Below, piece by piece: positions 18,917-27,727 of a stretch of 64,000 bases of DNA (positions are counted from its first letter, which is position 1; every line of letters begins with the position of its first letter). A model generated the notes under the pieces. That model ran no database searches, was not told where the DNA came from, and saw only the letters and a list, made by a program, of their open reading frames with translations. The stretch is from assembly GCA_945862245.1 (NCBI GenBank), contig CAMAXN010000006.1:28410-92409 (forward strand), read 5' to 3'. Both the position numbers and the translations under genes were made by a program. This DNA comes from Prosthecobacter debontii. GTDB lineage: Bacteria > Verrucomicrobiota > Verrucomicrobiia > Verrucomicrobiales > Akkermansiaceae.

Positions 18917-19807
18917 TCACTTTTTAAGGAGCTTGACCATCGCCTCGCCCAGTCCAAGGCCGACATTCATGTAGGTCTTACCGTTATTACCATAGTGGCC
19001 GTTGGATGCGCCGCCCATGCTGAGTGGGTGTGTATAAACAGTGACTACATTGCCCTTGAACTCAGGATATTTGCCAGTCTCGCCGTCCACAGCCATTTGG
19101 GCGTCAAAGATCAAGCCGTCATTGCCAGCCTTATTATCTTTTGCGGTCTGGCCAAGCGTGCCGAGCACGAACGGTGCATTCGGTGCGTCGAAATCCTTGC
19201 GCAACGACTTGATCAGGTTCACGAGGTTCTGTTGGTAACGGCTGGCGTGCGCCGCGTCATAACGATCCTTGTCGCCCTGCCACCAGATAAAACCGGCAAT
19301 CTCATATTTGGTGGCTCCGGGTTAGTGCTCGCCGATATAGGCGAGGACTTTTTTCGCGTTCGCGGTGTCGTCGTCGTATTGCTTGTAACCGGCGTAAATC
19401 CAGGTCGTTTCCTTCTTGGTCTTTTTCTCCATGGCAATGAACTCATAGATCTCGCTCCCCGGAGGTAGTAGGTCCCAGCCGAGTCCACGGTTGCCAATAG
19501 AGCTTTTCAAGATCATTATGGATGCATCTACGGCGTTTCCAAGGTGATGGCCGATCCCTATCTCGATTCCGATTTTGTTGCCGCTGATGGTGAGCCAATC
19601 GTTGCGGTAAACGCCTTTACCTACCATCACCGAAACGTTGCGAACATCCTGGCGGTCCGTCCATTTGCCTTCGGCATCAGTGAGGAAACCGTAGAGGTTC
19701 TCCTGCTTGACAGCTCTTTCCAACGTGCCGTCCTTCTCACCCATCACAACGCCCATTTCGAGGGTATTAGACTGACCCATGATGATGAAAACCTTGGTAT
19801 GTTTCAT
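18917..19807 (-). pseudogene. Sialate O-acetylesterase-like (SASA/SGNH) gene interrupted by one in-frame TAA
   Basis: The first 161 codons give a SASA/SGNH N-terminus (KVFIIMGQSN, block I) and end ...VLAYIGEH at a TAA at 19322-19324. The same frame continues without a shift as PGATKYEIAGFIWWQGDKDRYDAAH, the conserved second half with the WWQGD block. It runs on through LRKDFDAPNAPFVLGTLGQT to a normal end at 18917. The total is 297 codons with one stop. The missing residue is probably Tyr (TAT/TAC to TAA). There is also no signal peptide, and an in-frame TGA lies upstream, so the 5' end may be lost too. Relatives remove acetyl groups from carbohydrates. A sequencing error cannot be excluded. 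Confidence 0.8.
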
Positions 19808-19846
19808 CGTGGCAAAGCCTACTTGTGCGGTCCGTGTGAAATTTCA

Positions 19847-20608
19847 TCAGATCATATCGCGGGTAATGACATAGCTGGCGGCGCAGCGCGGACATTGGAC
19901 GGTAATAGCGTCGGCGTCATAGAAAAGCTCATCGGGCTTATCACGCCATGAGCCGAGCACGGGTAGTATTTTTTCAAGCGTGCAGCCGCAGTGGAAACGG
20001 AAAAAGCGGGTCTCCAAGAGGCTTGTTTCTTCAGTCGTATCGATGGCGGCAACCTGCTCCGCTTCGAGTCCGTCGAGCCATTCTAGATCGGCGTCCGGCT
20101 GCGCCGCGATAAGCGCAAAATTCTCATCTTCCAGCCGGAAAGTGCGGGCGGGGCGCTGCTCAGACTGACCGTAGAACTGCGATACCCAAGCGACCGGATC
20201 GCGACCCTCCACCTCCATCGTGGATAGGCGAGGCTCGATCGAGTGAGGCGTGTTGGTCTGCGAATAAAAAAAATTACGGTCTGGCTCACGTATGTCCTCA
20301 GTGAAGATGCGTCCGGTGATATAGCGCTCGTTGGATGATCCGGTAACGAAGAGATTGATTCGCGGCGCGCGGAGGTTCGCGGTCCAAGCGATTGTCTCGT
20401 TCCAGGGTCGGGCGGAGAGATGGAGCGTTATCATGGCCAGCGCATCTTTAAGCATTGCATCCAGCTCCGCGGGATAGCGGATGCCATTTTCCATCAGATG
20501 CAGATAATGATCTATGTAGATGCCCGTGAACTGCCCGCGCAACAACAGGCAGTTGCGGCGGCGGATGAAGATGGATTGGATTTTTGTGAAGTCTTCAACC
20601 GGCTGCAT
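19847..20608 (-). CDS. hslO: Hsp33-family redox-regulated chaperone
   Basis: Hsp33 is a cytosolic holdase activated by oxidative unfolding. The 253 residues show the Hsp33 pattern. The N-terminal domain includes YIDHYLHLMENGIRYP and LDAMLKDALAMITLHLSARPWNET. The C-terminal zinc/redox domain holds the four expected cysteines as CGC (FRFHCGCTLEKIL) and CPRC (ITVQCPRCAASYVI). This C-x-C plus C-x-x-C arrangement is the family hallmark. Sequence identity in the N-terminal half looks modest. The start is ATG. It lies 39 bp upstream of the broken esterase gene in the same direction, with no functional link apparent. Confidence 0.9.
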   Translation of the reverse strand: MQPVEDFTKIQSIFIRRRNCLLLRGQFTGIYIDHYLHLMENGIRYPAELDAMLKDALAMITLHLSARPWNETIAWTANLRAPRINLFVTGSSNERYITGRIFTEDIREPDRNFFYSQTNTPHSIEPRLSTMEVEGRDPVAWVSQFYGQSEQRPARTFRLEDENFALIAAQPDADLEWLDGLEAEQVAAIDTTEETSLLETRFFRFHCGCTLEKILPVLGSWRDKPDELFYDADAITVQCPRCAASYVITRDMI

Positions 20609-20914
20609 CAGGGTGCGTAAGGGAAATAAGTTTAGGGGATAGGGCGTTTCTTGAGAATCGCTTAGCAGAAAGAATCGTCTTTAGAGTCGTGCTTGCCAAC
20701 GAAGGATCCGAGAAACTGCGTAAACTCCAGATGTATTGGGGAAACGCCACGAGGTAAGTCTAACCGATGCGGCGGGCCGCGGAAAGGGATAATTCGGTTT
20801 ACGATAATGACAGCAGATCGAACTATGCTGCTTCCGCCTAATTCATATTTCCCGCCCCGATAAAAAATAGGATCACCGCATGTAATTAAAGAAGAATCGT
20901 CCGATACATAATTC
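20609..20914. other. 306-bp spacer between hslO and the CAP-domain gene
   Basis: These two genes diverge from this spacer. A minus-strand frame of 84 codons (start at 20916, end at 20662) crosses most of it and ends HDSKDDSFC. I recognise no family, so I do not call it a gene. No tRNA or clear promoter was seen. Confidence 0.5.
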
Positions 20915-21973
20915 ATGAAATATTTTGACAAGTTCTTCTCAGCCATTGCGCTGACCGTTTGCCTGCTATTCTGTTTCCTAAGCACTTCCGCATCCGCGCT
21001 GAAGCCGGAAGAAAGAAAGCGCGCTTCCAGCCTTTTCGAAGCGTTTCGAGAGGCCATGAAAAAGGGTGAACGGGAAGCTGCCAGTGAGGTCATCGAGGTC
21101 ATGATTAAAGAATTGCCGGGTACCGCAGCAGCGCTGGCGCATAAGGAAATCTTCACAGAAACGAAAGCGCTAGCGCTCGACTACTCCCGCGATGCGAAAG
21201 CTCTACTCTCTTGCTATGACTCCACTAAAGCCGTTCGCGATCCAGAGGTGATACAAGACCGCAAGCTCATCGCGGAAATCTACGCGAGTACGAACGAGGC
21301 AGTAAAAAAGAAGCGGCTCGCTGAGGAAGGCTGGCCTGCCATAAGGCGGCTGCATACAAAACTGCAGGCAGACCCCGGAAAAGCGCTCGATTCCGATGCA
21401 GTGCTGCTCCAACTCCGTGATGGCATTTCGTTCCGACTGGATCTCTGCGATGATCTCGCGAAGCACGCTGGACTACCGAGCGAAAAAGGCTTGCAAGATC
21501 TACTCGACGTTTCTGTTAAAGAGAGCGAAGGACTTATGTCCATCGCCACGCCAATGGATCGGCGTGTTCTCATCGCCAACCAGAAGACAGCGGAAAGCAG
21601 TAATATCCCAAAAAGCGATTTGATCGGGGTCGAGGACGCAAACCGCCTACGCATGCTCGCTGGGCTGCCTGCGCTGCTGCTCGATCCTCGGCTCTGCAAG
21701 GGAGCGCTCATCCACTCAAAGGACATGGTCGAGCACAAATTCTTCGCGCATGAGTCTCCAGTCGAAGGACGCCGCTCTTTCACCGACCGAGCTAGGGAGG
21801 TGGGTACCACCGCCAGCGCGGAAAATATCGCCATGGGCCATCAGGATCCCATAGATGCAAACAAGGCTTGGTTCCACTCAGCTGGCCATTTCCGCAACTT
21901 TTTTCACAGCAACTACACACGCATTGGCTATGGCTCTCACGGCAAATATTACACTCAGTTATTCGGCAATTAA
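20915..21973 (+). CDS. Exported CAP-superfamily (SCP/PR-1-like) protein
   Basis: The protein has a signal peptide (FSAIALTVCLLFCFLSTSASA), a charged helical region of ~190 residues, and a C-terminal CAP domain from about residue 235. Typical CAP blocks are LRMLAGLPALLLDPRLCKGALIHSKDM, HKFFAHESPVEGRRSF, TTASAENIAMG, and AWFHSAGHFRNFFHSNYTRIGYGS. The conserved His and Glu of the CAP cavity are present. It is likely periplasmic or outer-membrane exposed. CAP proteins bind lipids or glycans, but the specific role cannot be inferred. It is followed by the free-Met-sulfoxide reductase 15 bp downstream, which suggests co-transcription. Confidence 0.88.
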   Translation: MKYFDKFFSAIALTVCLLFCFLSTSASALKPEERKRASSLFEAFREAMKKGEREAASEVIEVMIKELPGTAAALAHKEIFTETKALALDYSRDAKALLSCYDSTKAVRDPEVIQDRKLIAEIYASTNEAVKKKRLAEEGWPAIRRLHTKLQADPGKALDSDAVLLQLRDGISFRLDLCDDLAKHAGLPSEKGLQDLLDVSVKESEGLMSIATPMDRRVLIANQKTAESSNIPKSDLIGVEDANRLRMLAGLPALLLDPRLCKGALIHSKDMVEHKFFAHESPVEGRRSFTDRAREVGTTASAENIAMGHQDPIDANKAWFHSAGHFRNFFHSNYTRIGYGSHGKYYTQLFGN

Positions 21974-21988
21974 GATACGATCAAATCT

Positions 21989-22450
21989 ATGAACGAAGCA
22001 TCCGCGATCAATACCCGCATCAGCGCCCTCATTTCAGGCGAAACGGATGCCGTCGCGATCATGGCTACCCTAGCCTGCGAGCTTCAACATCACTTCCCGT
22101 ACTTTCACTGGACGGGGTTTTATCGTGTGGTCGAAGTAGGCTTGCTGAAAATCGGTCCCTATCAGGGCGGGCATGGCTGCCTCACCATTCCATTTGAGCG
22201 GGGCATATGCGGTCGCTGTGTGAGGGAGAAAAAAACTATAGTCATACCCGATGTGGAATTGGAGGCAGACCACATTGCGTGCTCCAGCAGCACCCGTTCG
22301 GAAATAGTTGTGCCGGTTTTCGATTCAACGGGAGACCTCCGCGCCGTGCTAGATGTAGATTCTGATTTCCCTGCCGCATTCAATGAAACACATGTCCTTT
22401 TCCTCGAGGAAGTTTGCGAAATATTCCGTGATCCTGCAATAATTTGGTGA
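21989..22450 (+). CDS. msrC: GAF-domain free methionine-(R)-sulfoxide reductase
   Basis: The 153 residues form a single GAF domain typical of fRMsr. Supporting motifs are WTGFYRVVEVGLLKIGPYQGGHGCLTIPFERGICGRCVREKKT, VIPDVELEADHIACSSSTRSEIVVPVFDSTGDLRAVLDVDS, and LEEVCEIF. The cysteines in GCLTIPF, ICG and HIAC match the three involved in catalysis and disulfide exchange. The enzyme reduces free methionine-R-sulfoxide in the cytoplasm using thioredoxin. It lies 15 bp after the CAP-domain gene. It is convergent with the OmpA-family gene, with a small palindrome (AGGGCT-TCA-AGCCCT) between them. Confidence 0.92.
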   Translation: MNEASAINTRISALISGETDAVAIMATLACELQHHFPYFHWTGFYRVVEVGLLKIGPYQGGHGCLTIPFERGICGRCVREKKTIVIPDVELEADHIACSSSTRSEIVVPVFDSTGDLRAVLDVDSDFPAAFNETHVLFLEEVCEIFRDPAIIW

Positions 22451-22529
22451 AGCTTAGCGCAGCTCAAAGGGCTTCAAGCCCTCAAGCTTTCAGATCAACA
22501 TGTAGGTCAAATCCCTAGAGCGGCGATTT

Positions 22530-23852
22530 TTAAAAATCGAGATATATTTCTGTACGGCGGTTGGTGCGACGGCCGTCAGGATTGTCCTCGCCGGTTTGGG
22601 TGACGTTGGGGCGGCGAGGTTGAGAGGCGCCCTCTGCTATGGTGCTGATCTGTTCGGTTGGTACTCCGCTAGCAGTGAGGAAATCGTGGACTGTATCGGC
22701 ACGTTTTGAGGAGAGACGATCGTTGTAAACCGCAGTGCCAAGAGCGTCGGTATGGCCGCTGATTGTGATTTTCTTGTTAGGGTCGCTCTTTAGTATAGCG
22801 GCGACAATCTCAAGCTGGCGACGATTGCGATTATTGATGAAGTCCTCGTCAAAGCCAAAGTAGAGTGCGAGGGTTTCTCCGCCAGTGGGATTTTTCACGA
22901 AGGGGGAATAATAGACATCGCCGCCAGCGACACGGTTGGCGTAATCGGCCAAGAGACCATCGAGATTGATCTCGGTGACGAGCCAGTTCGAAGCTGTTGA
23001 AAGTTGGCGAAGGTTGAGAGTAAACTCAGCGTTATGCTGATGATCTGCGGTGACGACGTGAGCTAGGTATCCGACGGTATCAGCGCGTTTAAACATGACT
23101 CGCAGAGGTTTTGCTGATCTCATGTGGAAATCGCCTTCTTCGAATAAAATGCAAAGGGCAGCGATTTTTGTATCGGAAACGCTGACAGTATCGACGAAAT
23201 CCCTAGCGAACTCGAAGTCTTGCTTAAGGACAGCCTGAAGGAAAGCGTCGGCAATGCCGAGGGAATCAGCTAAGATGGCCTTGGGTATGAGATCACCGGT
23301 ACCTGGTGGCAAGATGAGTTTATCGATCCTCCATTTGCCGCCTTCACTAAGCAGTTCGAAAAGAATGCGGTCACGGCCAAATTCTCGATCCTCAAGCTCA
23401 AGTGCCCAGCGGGCCGCTCGGTTCAGTTCTATTTCGCCAATCTCGACTATCCCTCCGGGTTTGCGAATTCGAAAAGTATCTTCCGCTATAAGTGCTGTGA
23501 GTTTGGCAAGATTTTCTGTGTCGAGAGCCCGTTTTCCGATAAGCTTAGAAACAGATTCTATATCCCCGTTTTCCAGCACCTTAGCTATTTGGACAAGTAG
23601 ATCAGTAGGATTTATTACGGAAAGGCCTGATCCTAAATCCTTGAGGAATTCATCGGGGGTTTCCGGAGGCATGGTTTCGTTAAGCTTCTTTATGGGGGCT
23701 GGTTCTACAAAGGCTTCTGAGGCGGGCTTCTTATGTAGCTCGGCTAGAGTTGGCTTGGGAGTGTCGTAGCGTATAAACAGGAGGGCTACCGCGCTTACAG
23801 CTAGAACCGCAGCTAGGCCTAGAAAAAAATAAGGGACGGCGTTAGGGCGCAT
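22530..23852 (-). CDS. OmpA-family membrane-anchored protein
   Basis: The N-terminus has one hydrophobic helix (VPYFFLGLAAVLAVSAVALLFI) that may anchor it in the inner membrane. A Pro/Glu-rich linker and an ~200-residue middle region of unknown fold follow. The C-terminal ~115 residues are an OmpA peptidoglycan-binding domain: ALYFGFDEDFINNRNRRQLEIVAAIL, ITISGHTDALGTAVYNDRLSSKRADTVHDFL, GASQPRRPN, and GRRTNRRTEIYL. The conserved Asp and Arg that bind diaminopimelate are present. It lies 18 bp downstream of the HtrA gene on the same strand, so both likely serve the cell envelope. Confidence 0.88.
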   Translation of the reverse strand: MRPNAVPYFFLGLAAVLAVSAVALLFIRYDTPKPTLAELHKKPASEAFVEPAPIKKLNETMPPETPDEFLKDLGSGLSVINPTDLLVQIAKVLENGDIESVSKLIGKRALDTENLAKLTALIAEDTFRIRKPGGIVEIGEIELNRAARWALELEDREFGRDRILFELLSEGGKWRIDKLILPPGTGDLIPKAILADSLGIADAFLQAVLKQDFEFARDFVDTVSVSDTKIAALCILFEEGDFHMRSAKPLRVMFKRADTVGYLAHVVTADHQHNAEFTLNLRQLSTASNWLVTEINLDGLLADYANRVAGGDVYYSPFVKNPTGGETLALYFGFDEDFINNRNRRQLEIVAAILKSDPNKKITISGHTDALGTAVYNDRLSSKRADTVHDFLTASGVPTEQISTIAEGASQPRRPNVTQTGEDNPDGRRTNRRTEIYLDF

Positions 23853-23870
23853 AGCTTTTAAGTTAAAATT

Positions 23871-25364
23871 TTAGGGGGCGGGTAGACTGATGCGAATGGA
23901 TGAACCGCTTCGAACTACATTGAAGCTAATGGGTTTAATTGCAGCGGACGCTAAGAGATGCTGGTAAAATTCTCTGGAGCTAGAGATATGCATGTTGTTT
24001 AGGCTCACAATCAGATCACCGGGTTGCATTATACCGGCGGCTCGACTACTAGCAAAGATGCGTGTAACAAGCACTCCGCTGTTGTCGAACGCGCGTTCTT
24101 CATCTGTGAGATTTCTAACCTCTATTCCAATATTTCGAAGCATCTCTATATTGTCTTTGGTCTCTTGATTCATTGTAATTTCCGAATAGACAGGTGGAGA
24201 AATTGCTTCCGTGATTGATGCCTCAAGATTTAAAAATTGACCTTTTCTCCAGACAGCAATTTTTACTTTTTTGCCAATTTTGGATCGCTGTACAAGTGTA
24301 ATGAGATGTTCCGTATCCCTGACGAATTCATCGTCGTACGCGACGACAACATCGCCTGATTTGAGTCCCGCTAGATCAGCAGGAGCGCCATAGGTAGTGT
24401 CTAGAACAGCACAACCGCCGTTTTTTATGTAGTTGAGCTCGAGGCGCACTGCCGAGTCTAGATCTCGCATTTGTACGCCGAGATAACCGCGAATTGGGCG
24501 TCCTCGCTTTATAATTTGTTCGAGCGCGTCGTTAACTTCATTGGAGGGAATGGAAAAACCAACACCTTGGAATCCAGGGTTTTTCAAGTCTCGACTATAA
24601 ATAGCAACATTAATTCCAATGATTTCTCCTTTGATATTTACGAGTGGCCCACCGGAATTACCGGGATTGATAGCAGCGTCAGTTTGAAAAAGATCCCGCT
24701 GGTTATCGGAGAGCGAGCGTTCTTTGGCAGAGATGATTCCTTGAGTGACGGTTTCTCCTAAGCCGAAAGAGTTTCCCACTGCGAAGACAAGCTGTCCTAC
24801 CTCAACTTGGGACGAATCACCGATCTTGAGGGGAATAAAAGATTCGTTTGAGTCGATTTTAATAACCGCGATGTCTAACAGCTTGTCTTCACCAATCATG
24901 GTTGCTCCATAGGTTTTTCCGCCATGTAAGGTGATGCGGATTTTTTTTTGTCCAGCTACGACGTGGTAATTCGTTATTATATGGCCCTCTTTACTAACTA
25001 TCACCCCAGAACCCTGTCCTTGTGTGGCGTAACTGCGAATGTCTGTTTGTCCGAAGAAACCCATCAGTTTCTCTGTGCGTATTCCTGCGGTGTCTATACT
25101 AACAACTGATGGCACTACCGCCTTAGTGAGGCGCGCGTATTCTTGGTTGAGGCGGGAAATCATCTCCACATCACTTAGCTTCAATGCAGACTTGTTAATA
25201 GGAGTGAAAGCTTCTGGGTAGTTCGCCGCTCTGTTCTTCAGGAAAGCAGGGATCAAGGTATTGAAACTACCGTCATTTCGCCAAACTCGCAGCGTCGCCA
25301 CGAGAAAGAAAAAAACGACAAAGATGATAAGTAATAAAAAGAAGCGTTTATAAGTGGACAGCAT
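23871..25364 (-). CDS. HtrA/Deg-family serine protease with two PDZ domains
   Basis: The protein has one N-terminal membrane helix (YKRFFLLLIIFVVFFFLVATLRVW), so it should be anchored with the protease in the periplasm, as in DegS/HtrA. The catalytic triad is visible: His in IITNYHVVAGQ, Asp in LLDIAVIKID, Ser in AAINPGNSGGPLVN. The Q-linker GQGSGVIVSKEGH precedes the triad. PDZ1 is near GYLGVQMRD and PDZ2 near GVLVTRIFASSRAAG. I chose the ATG giving MLSTYKRFF (497 residues). A longer reading starting with TTG would place that codon inside a -35 box. It should act in quality control of envelope proteins. Confidence 0.93.
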   Translation of the reverse strand: MLSTYKRFFLLLIIFVVFFFLVATLRVWRNDGSFNTLIPAFLKNRAANYPEAFTPINKSALKLSDVEMISRLNQEYARLTKAVVPSVVSIDTAGIRTEKLMGFFGQTDIRSYATQGQGSGVIVSKEGHIITNYHVVAGQKKIRITLHGGKTYGATMIGEDKLLDIAVIKIDSNESFIPLKIGDSSQVEVGQLVFAVGNSFGLGETVTQGIISAKERSLSDNQRDLFQTDAAINPGNSGGPLVNIKGEIIGINVAIYSRDLKNPGFQGVGFSIPSNEVNDALEQIIKRGRPIRGYLGVQMRDLDSAVRLELNYIKNGGCAVLDTTYGAPADLAGLKSGDVVVAYDDEFVRDTEHLITLVQRSKIGKKVKIAVWRKGQFLNLEASITEAISPPVYSEITMNQETKDNIEMLRNIGIEVRNLTDEERAFDNSGVLVTRIFASSRAAGIMQPGDLIVSLNNMHISSSREFYQHLLASAAIKPISFNVVRSGSSIRISLPAP

Positions 25365-25388
25365 GAGTAAACGAACCATGTAGAAAAT

Positions 25389-25418
25389 AAAATATTTGGC
25401 AGTAATTCCAAGTGTCAA
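25389..25418 (-). promoter_or_regulatory. Sigma-70-type promoter for the HtrA gene
   Basis: On the minus strand TTGACA (25418-25413) is separated by 18 bases from TATTTT (25394-25389). A start about 7 bases further leaves a short leader before the ATG at 25364. The -35 box contains the TTG of the longest open frame, which argues that translation starts downstream. Confidence 0.6.
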
Positions 25419-25678
25419 AAATATGTTTGTTGTTCCTGTATGAAGGATATTCTGTTTTTTGACTCTATAAGATCTTAATCATAATCGTGTTAATAAGTCG
25501 CCAATATACTAGTTCCACGCTTTGGTTAGAAGCGTTCCACGTGACGGATAACTTCATGGTAGTGACGGGTAGCTGGGTCTAAACTAAGGTTACTAAGGTT
25601 ATCCCAAATGAATACCTATAATAAATCACTGGTTTTTGGGGCTTTATTCACAGCTTGTTATTGGAGAGTGTAGCGCTG

Positions 25679-26326
25679 TTGAAACGCGCGGTCATTACAG
25701 GAGGTACAGGTGGTCTGGGAAAGGCGATAGCCCTTGAGTTTACAGAAAATGGTTGGGAAGTCATGGCGCTTGGGCGGAGTGATCTAAATCTGGCTCATGA
25801 TAAGTCAGTGACACAATTTTTCGAGCGTAACCCTTGTGATCTTTTGGTCTGTTGTGCCGGCATCATCGAAGATGTTCCTTTATCGCGCATGGTGGAAGGG
25901 CAGTGGGATGAGGTTATCGATGTTAATTTCAAGGCAGCGGCTCGCTGTGCCGCTGCAGTAATACCAGGCATGCTTGCGAATGGACGTGGACATGTAGTTT
26001 TTATCTCGAGCTACGCGGCGCTGCACCCTGCCGTGGGGCAAGCTGCTTATGGTACAGCGAAGGCTGCGCTGTTCGGACTGGTGCAAGAGTTGGCTGAAAG
26101 GCATAGCTGCACCGGCTTGAGGTTCAATGTGGTTTTGCCGGGCTTTTTGGAGACGCCAATGACCGAAGCAATTTCTAAAAAGAGAAAAGAGGCAATCCGC
26201 GAATCGCACTGTATTGGCGAGTTCAATACGAAGGAGGCGGCTGCGGGATTCATAAGGTTTCTCGATGAAAAGTTGCGGTTCACATCGGGACAGGTGTTTT
26301 CGCTAGATAGCCGTTTATGTGGATGA
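25679..26326 (+). CDS. Short-chain dehydrogenase/reductase (SDR)
   Basis: This is a classical NAD(P)-dependent SDR. It has the Rossmann motif TGGTGGLGKA near residue 6, CCAGI (the NNAG-like position), the catalytic Ser in FISSYAA and the YGTAK active-site pair (YxxxK). PGFLETPM follows. The 215-residue length is on the short side but complete. The substrate is unknown; relatives include FabG-like reductases. I chose the TTG giving MKRAVITGG because GGAGAG, one of the few clear Shine-Dalgarno sequences in the window, ends 10 bases before it. A TTG 24 bases upstream is also open. The gene is followed by tRNA-Arg on the same strand. Confidence 0.88.
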   Translation: MKRAVITGGTGGLGKAIALEFTENGWEVMALGRSDLNLAHDKSVTQFFERNPCDLLVCCAGIIEDVPLSRMVEGQWDEVIDVNFKAAARCAAAVIPGMLANGRGHVVFISSYAALHPAVGQAAYGTAKAALFGLVQELAERHSCTGLRFNVVLPGFLETPMTEAISKKRKEAIRESHCIGEFNTKEAAAGFIRFLDEKLRFTSGQVFSLDSRLCG

Positions 26327-26406
26327 TTTGGTAGATAAATCAACGATATCCTTGACACAACGACCTTGTTTGTGGTTTTTTTCCCAGCCGCAGCTAACAC
26401 GGTAAT

Positions 26407-26483
<77 letters not shown>

Positions 26484-26495
26484 CGTTTTTACAAG

Positions 26496-26522
26496 CTCTC
26501 TGGCAACTACAGTTCCAGAGAG
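26496..26522 (+). terminator. Hairpin between tRNA-Arg and the convergent metallo-hydrolase gene
   Basis: CTCTCTGG and CCAGAGAG form an 8-bp perfect stem with an 11-base loop, 13 bp after the tRNA. T-rich DNA lies on both sides (CGTTTTT before, ATTTTTC shortly after), so it may end transcription from both directions. Confidence 0.6.
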
Positions 26523-26536
26523 ACTTTGCAGATTTT

Positions 26537-27577
26537 TCAGAAATCCCAGCGGTGTGACGAGGGTATCCACCTATAGCCTTTTCGGCCGTTGGTTGTCACG
26601 ATGCCAAGGCCAGGCCATGGCAGGTGGAAGCCGTAAGCGAGTTCCTTCGTGGCTGCGATTTCCGCGAAAACCTTTTTGCGCGTTGCAACGGCGACCTGCG
26701 GGTGGTGGTCGAAATCGATGAACCAATTTGGGTCTTCGAACATTAGCACGTGGTTGTGCGCGAGGTCGGAGATGTGTAGTAGGGATTCGCCCCCAGACTT
26801 GATGCGGTAGATTGCGTGGCCGTCGGTGTGGCCCGGTGCCGCGAGTATGGTGATTGCGCCGCCGAGTATCTGGTCGCCGTCCTTGTGGATGACGAGGTTT
26901 GGCTGAAGCGTTTCGAAGCAACCGCGGACATACGTGATCATGCTCTGTATATCATCATTACGGTGAGACTTCGTGAAATCGGGTTGCTTGGCGCGCCAGA
27001 AATCGAGTTCCTCGCGCAAAACGTGAACCGACGCGTTGGGGAAGAGAATTTTGCTGCCGCTGGTGAGTCCACCGATGTGGTCCATATGTGCGTGGCTTAG
27101 CAGGGCGTGTGTCACGTCGCCGAAGCTAATGTCGACGGAGTCCATAGCGTCTGCGAGCCAACCCCAGTCCGTATTAGCGTGCGGGCCGAAGCCGGCGTCT
27201 ATTATGATGATTTCCTTGCCATACCGGAGCAGTAGGATGTTGATGTATAGAGTCATATCGTCGGGACGCTCGCCGAGAGCTACCAAAGCTTTTGACATCT
27301 CGGCCTGTTGGGCAGGGGGCCACATCTTTTTCGTAACACCCTGTTTGAAGGTTCCGTATCCGTCGCTGATCGACCAAGCCTCGAAGTCGCCGATTCTGAA
27401 TTGGTAGATGTAAGGATTCAGTATTGTTTTCTTCTCGATCGGGTTGCCAGCGGCGTCGGTAGCGGTTTGAGCCGCGCTGAGCGCGGTGGGCATGCCTAGA
27501 GCAGCGAAGGCTGTGCCGAGACTGCTGAAAAATTGTCTGCGGGAGTTTACGGGATCATTATTTTCCATAAGGTTCAT
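26537..27577 (-). CDS. Exported metallo-beta-lactamase-fold hydrolase
   Basis: The N-terminus carries a TAT-like signal (SRRQFFSSLGTAFAALGMPTALSA), so export in folded form is likely. The MBL fold shows IIIIDAGFGPHANTDWGWL, the metal motif HAHMDH (ALLSHAHMDHIGGL, about residue 163), APGHTDGHAIYRI with the next metal His, HISDLAHN with the bridging Asp, and a final GFHLPWPGLG. This pattern matches the general MBL hydrolases related to quorum-quenching lactonases and alkylsulfatase-like enzymes. The substrate is unknown. It is convergent with tRNA-Arg and divergent from the symporter gene. Confidence 0.9.
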   Translation of the reverse strand: MNLMENNDPVNSRRQFFSSLGTAFAALGMPTALSAAQTATDAAGNPIEKKTILNPYIYQFRIGDFEAWSISDGYGTFKQGVTKKMWPPAQQAEMSKALVALGERPDDMTLYINILLLRYGKEIIIIDAGFGPHANTDWGWLADAMDSVDISFGDVTHALLSHAHMDHIGGLTSGSKILFPNASVHVLREELDFWRAKQPDFTKSHRNDDIQSMITYVRGCFETLQPNLVIHKDGDQILGGAITILAAPGHTDGHAIYRIKSGGESLLHISDLAHNHVLMFEDPNWFIDFDHHPQVAVATRKKVFAEIAATKELAYGFHLPWPGLGIVTTNGRKGYRWIPSSHRWDF

Positions 27578-27727
27578 ACGTGAGGTTTATGGGTAAGGTT
27601 TCGTCGTACAACTCAAATAGGTATCAGGCAAAGTGATGGGTTTTGCCGGATCGCGGAGCAGGTTGTCGTGAGGATCGGACTCAGACTTTTCTCGACGGCT
27701 CGCAGTTTCCAAGAATAATAGTGTTCG

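Noticed and set aside
20662..20916. 84-codon minus-strand frame in the spacer upstream of the CAP-domain gene
   Set aside because: No family recognised, no signal or hydrophobic pattern, and its start overlaps the start codon of a real gene on the other strand. It may be an old remnant but I cannot support it.
22468..22482. Small palindrome between the convergent msrC and OmpA-family genes as a terminator
   Set aside because: Six-bp stem with a 3-base loop and no T run on either side; too weak to call.
25534..25547. GTTCCACGTGACGG upstream of the SDR as a third parS site
   Set aside because: The right half-site departs from the consensus (ACGG instead of GAAC), so symmetry is lost.
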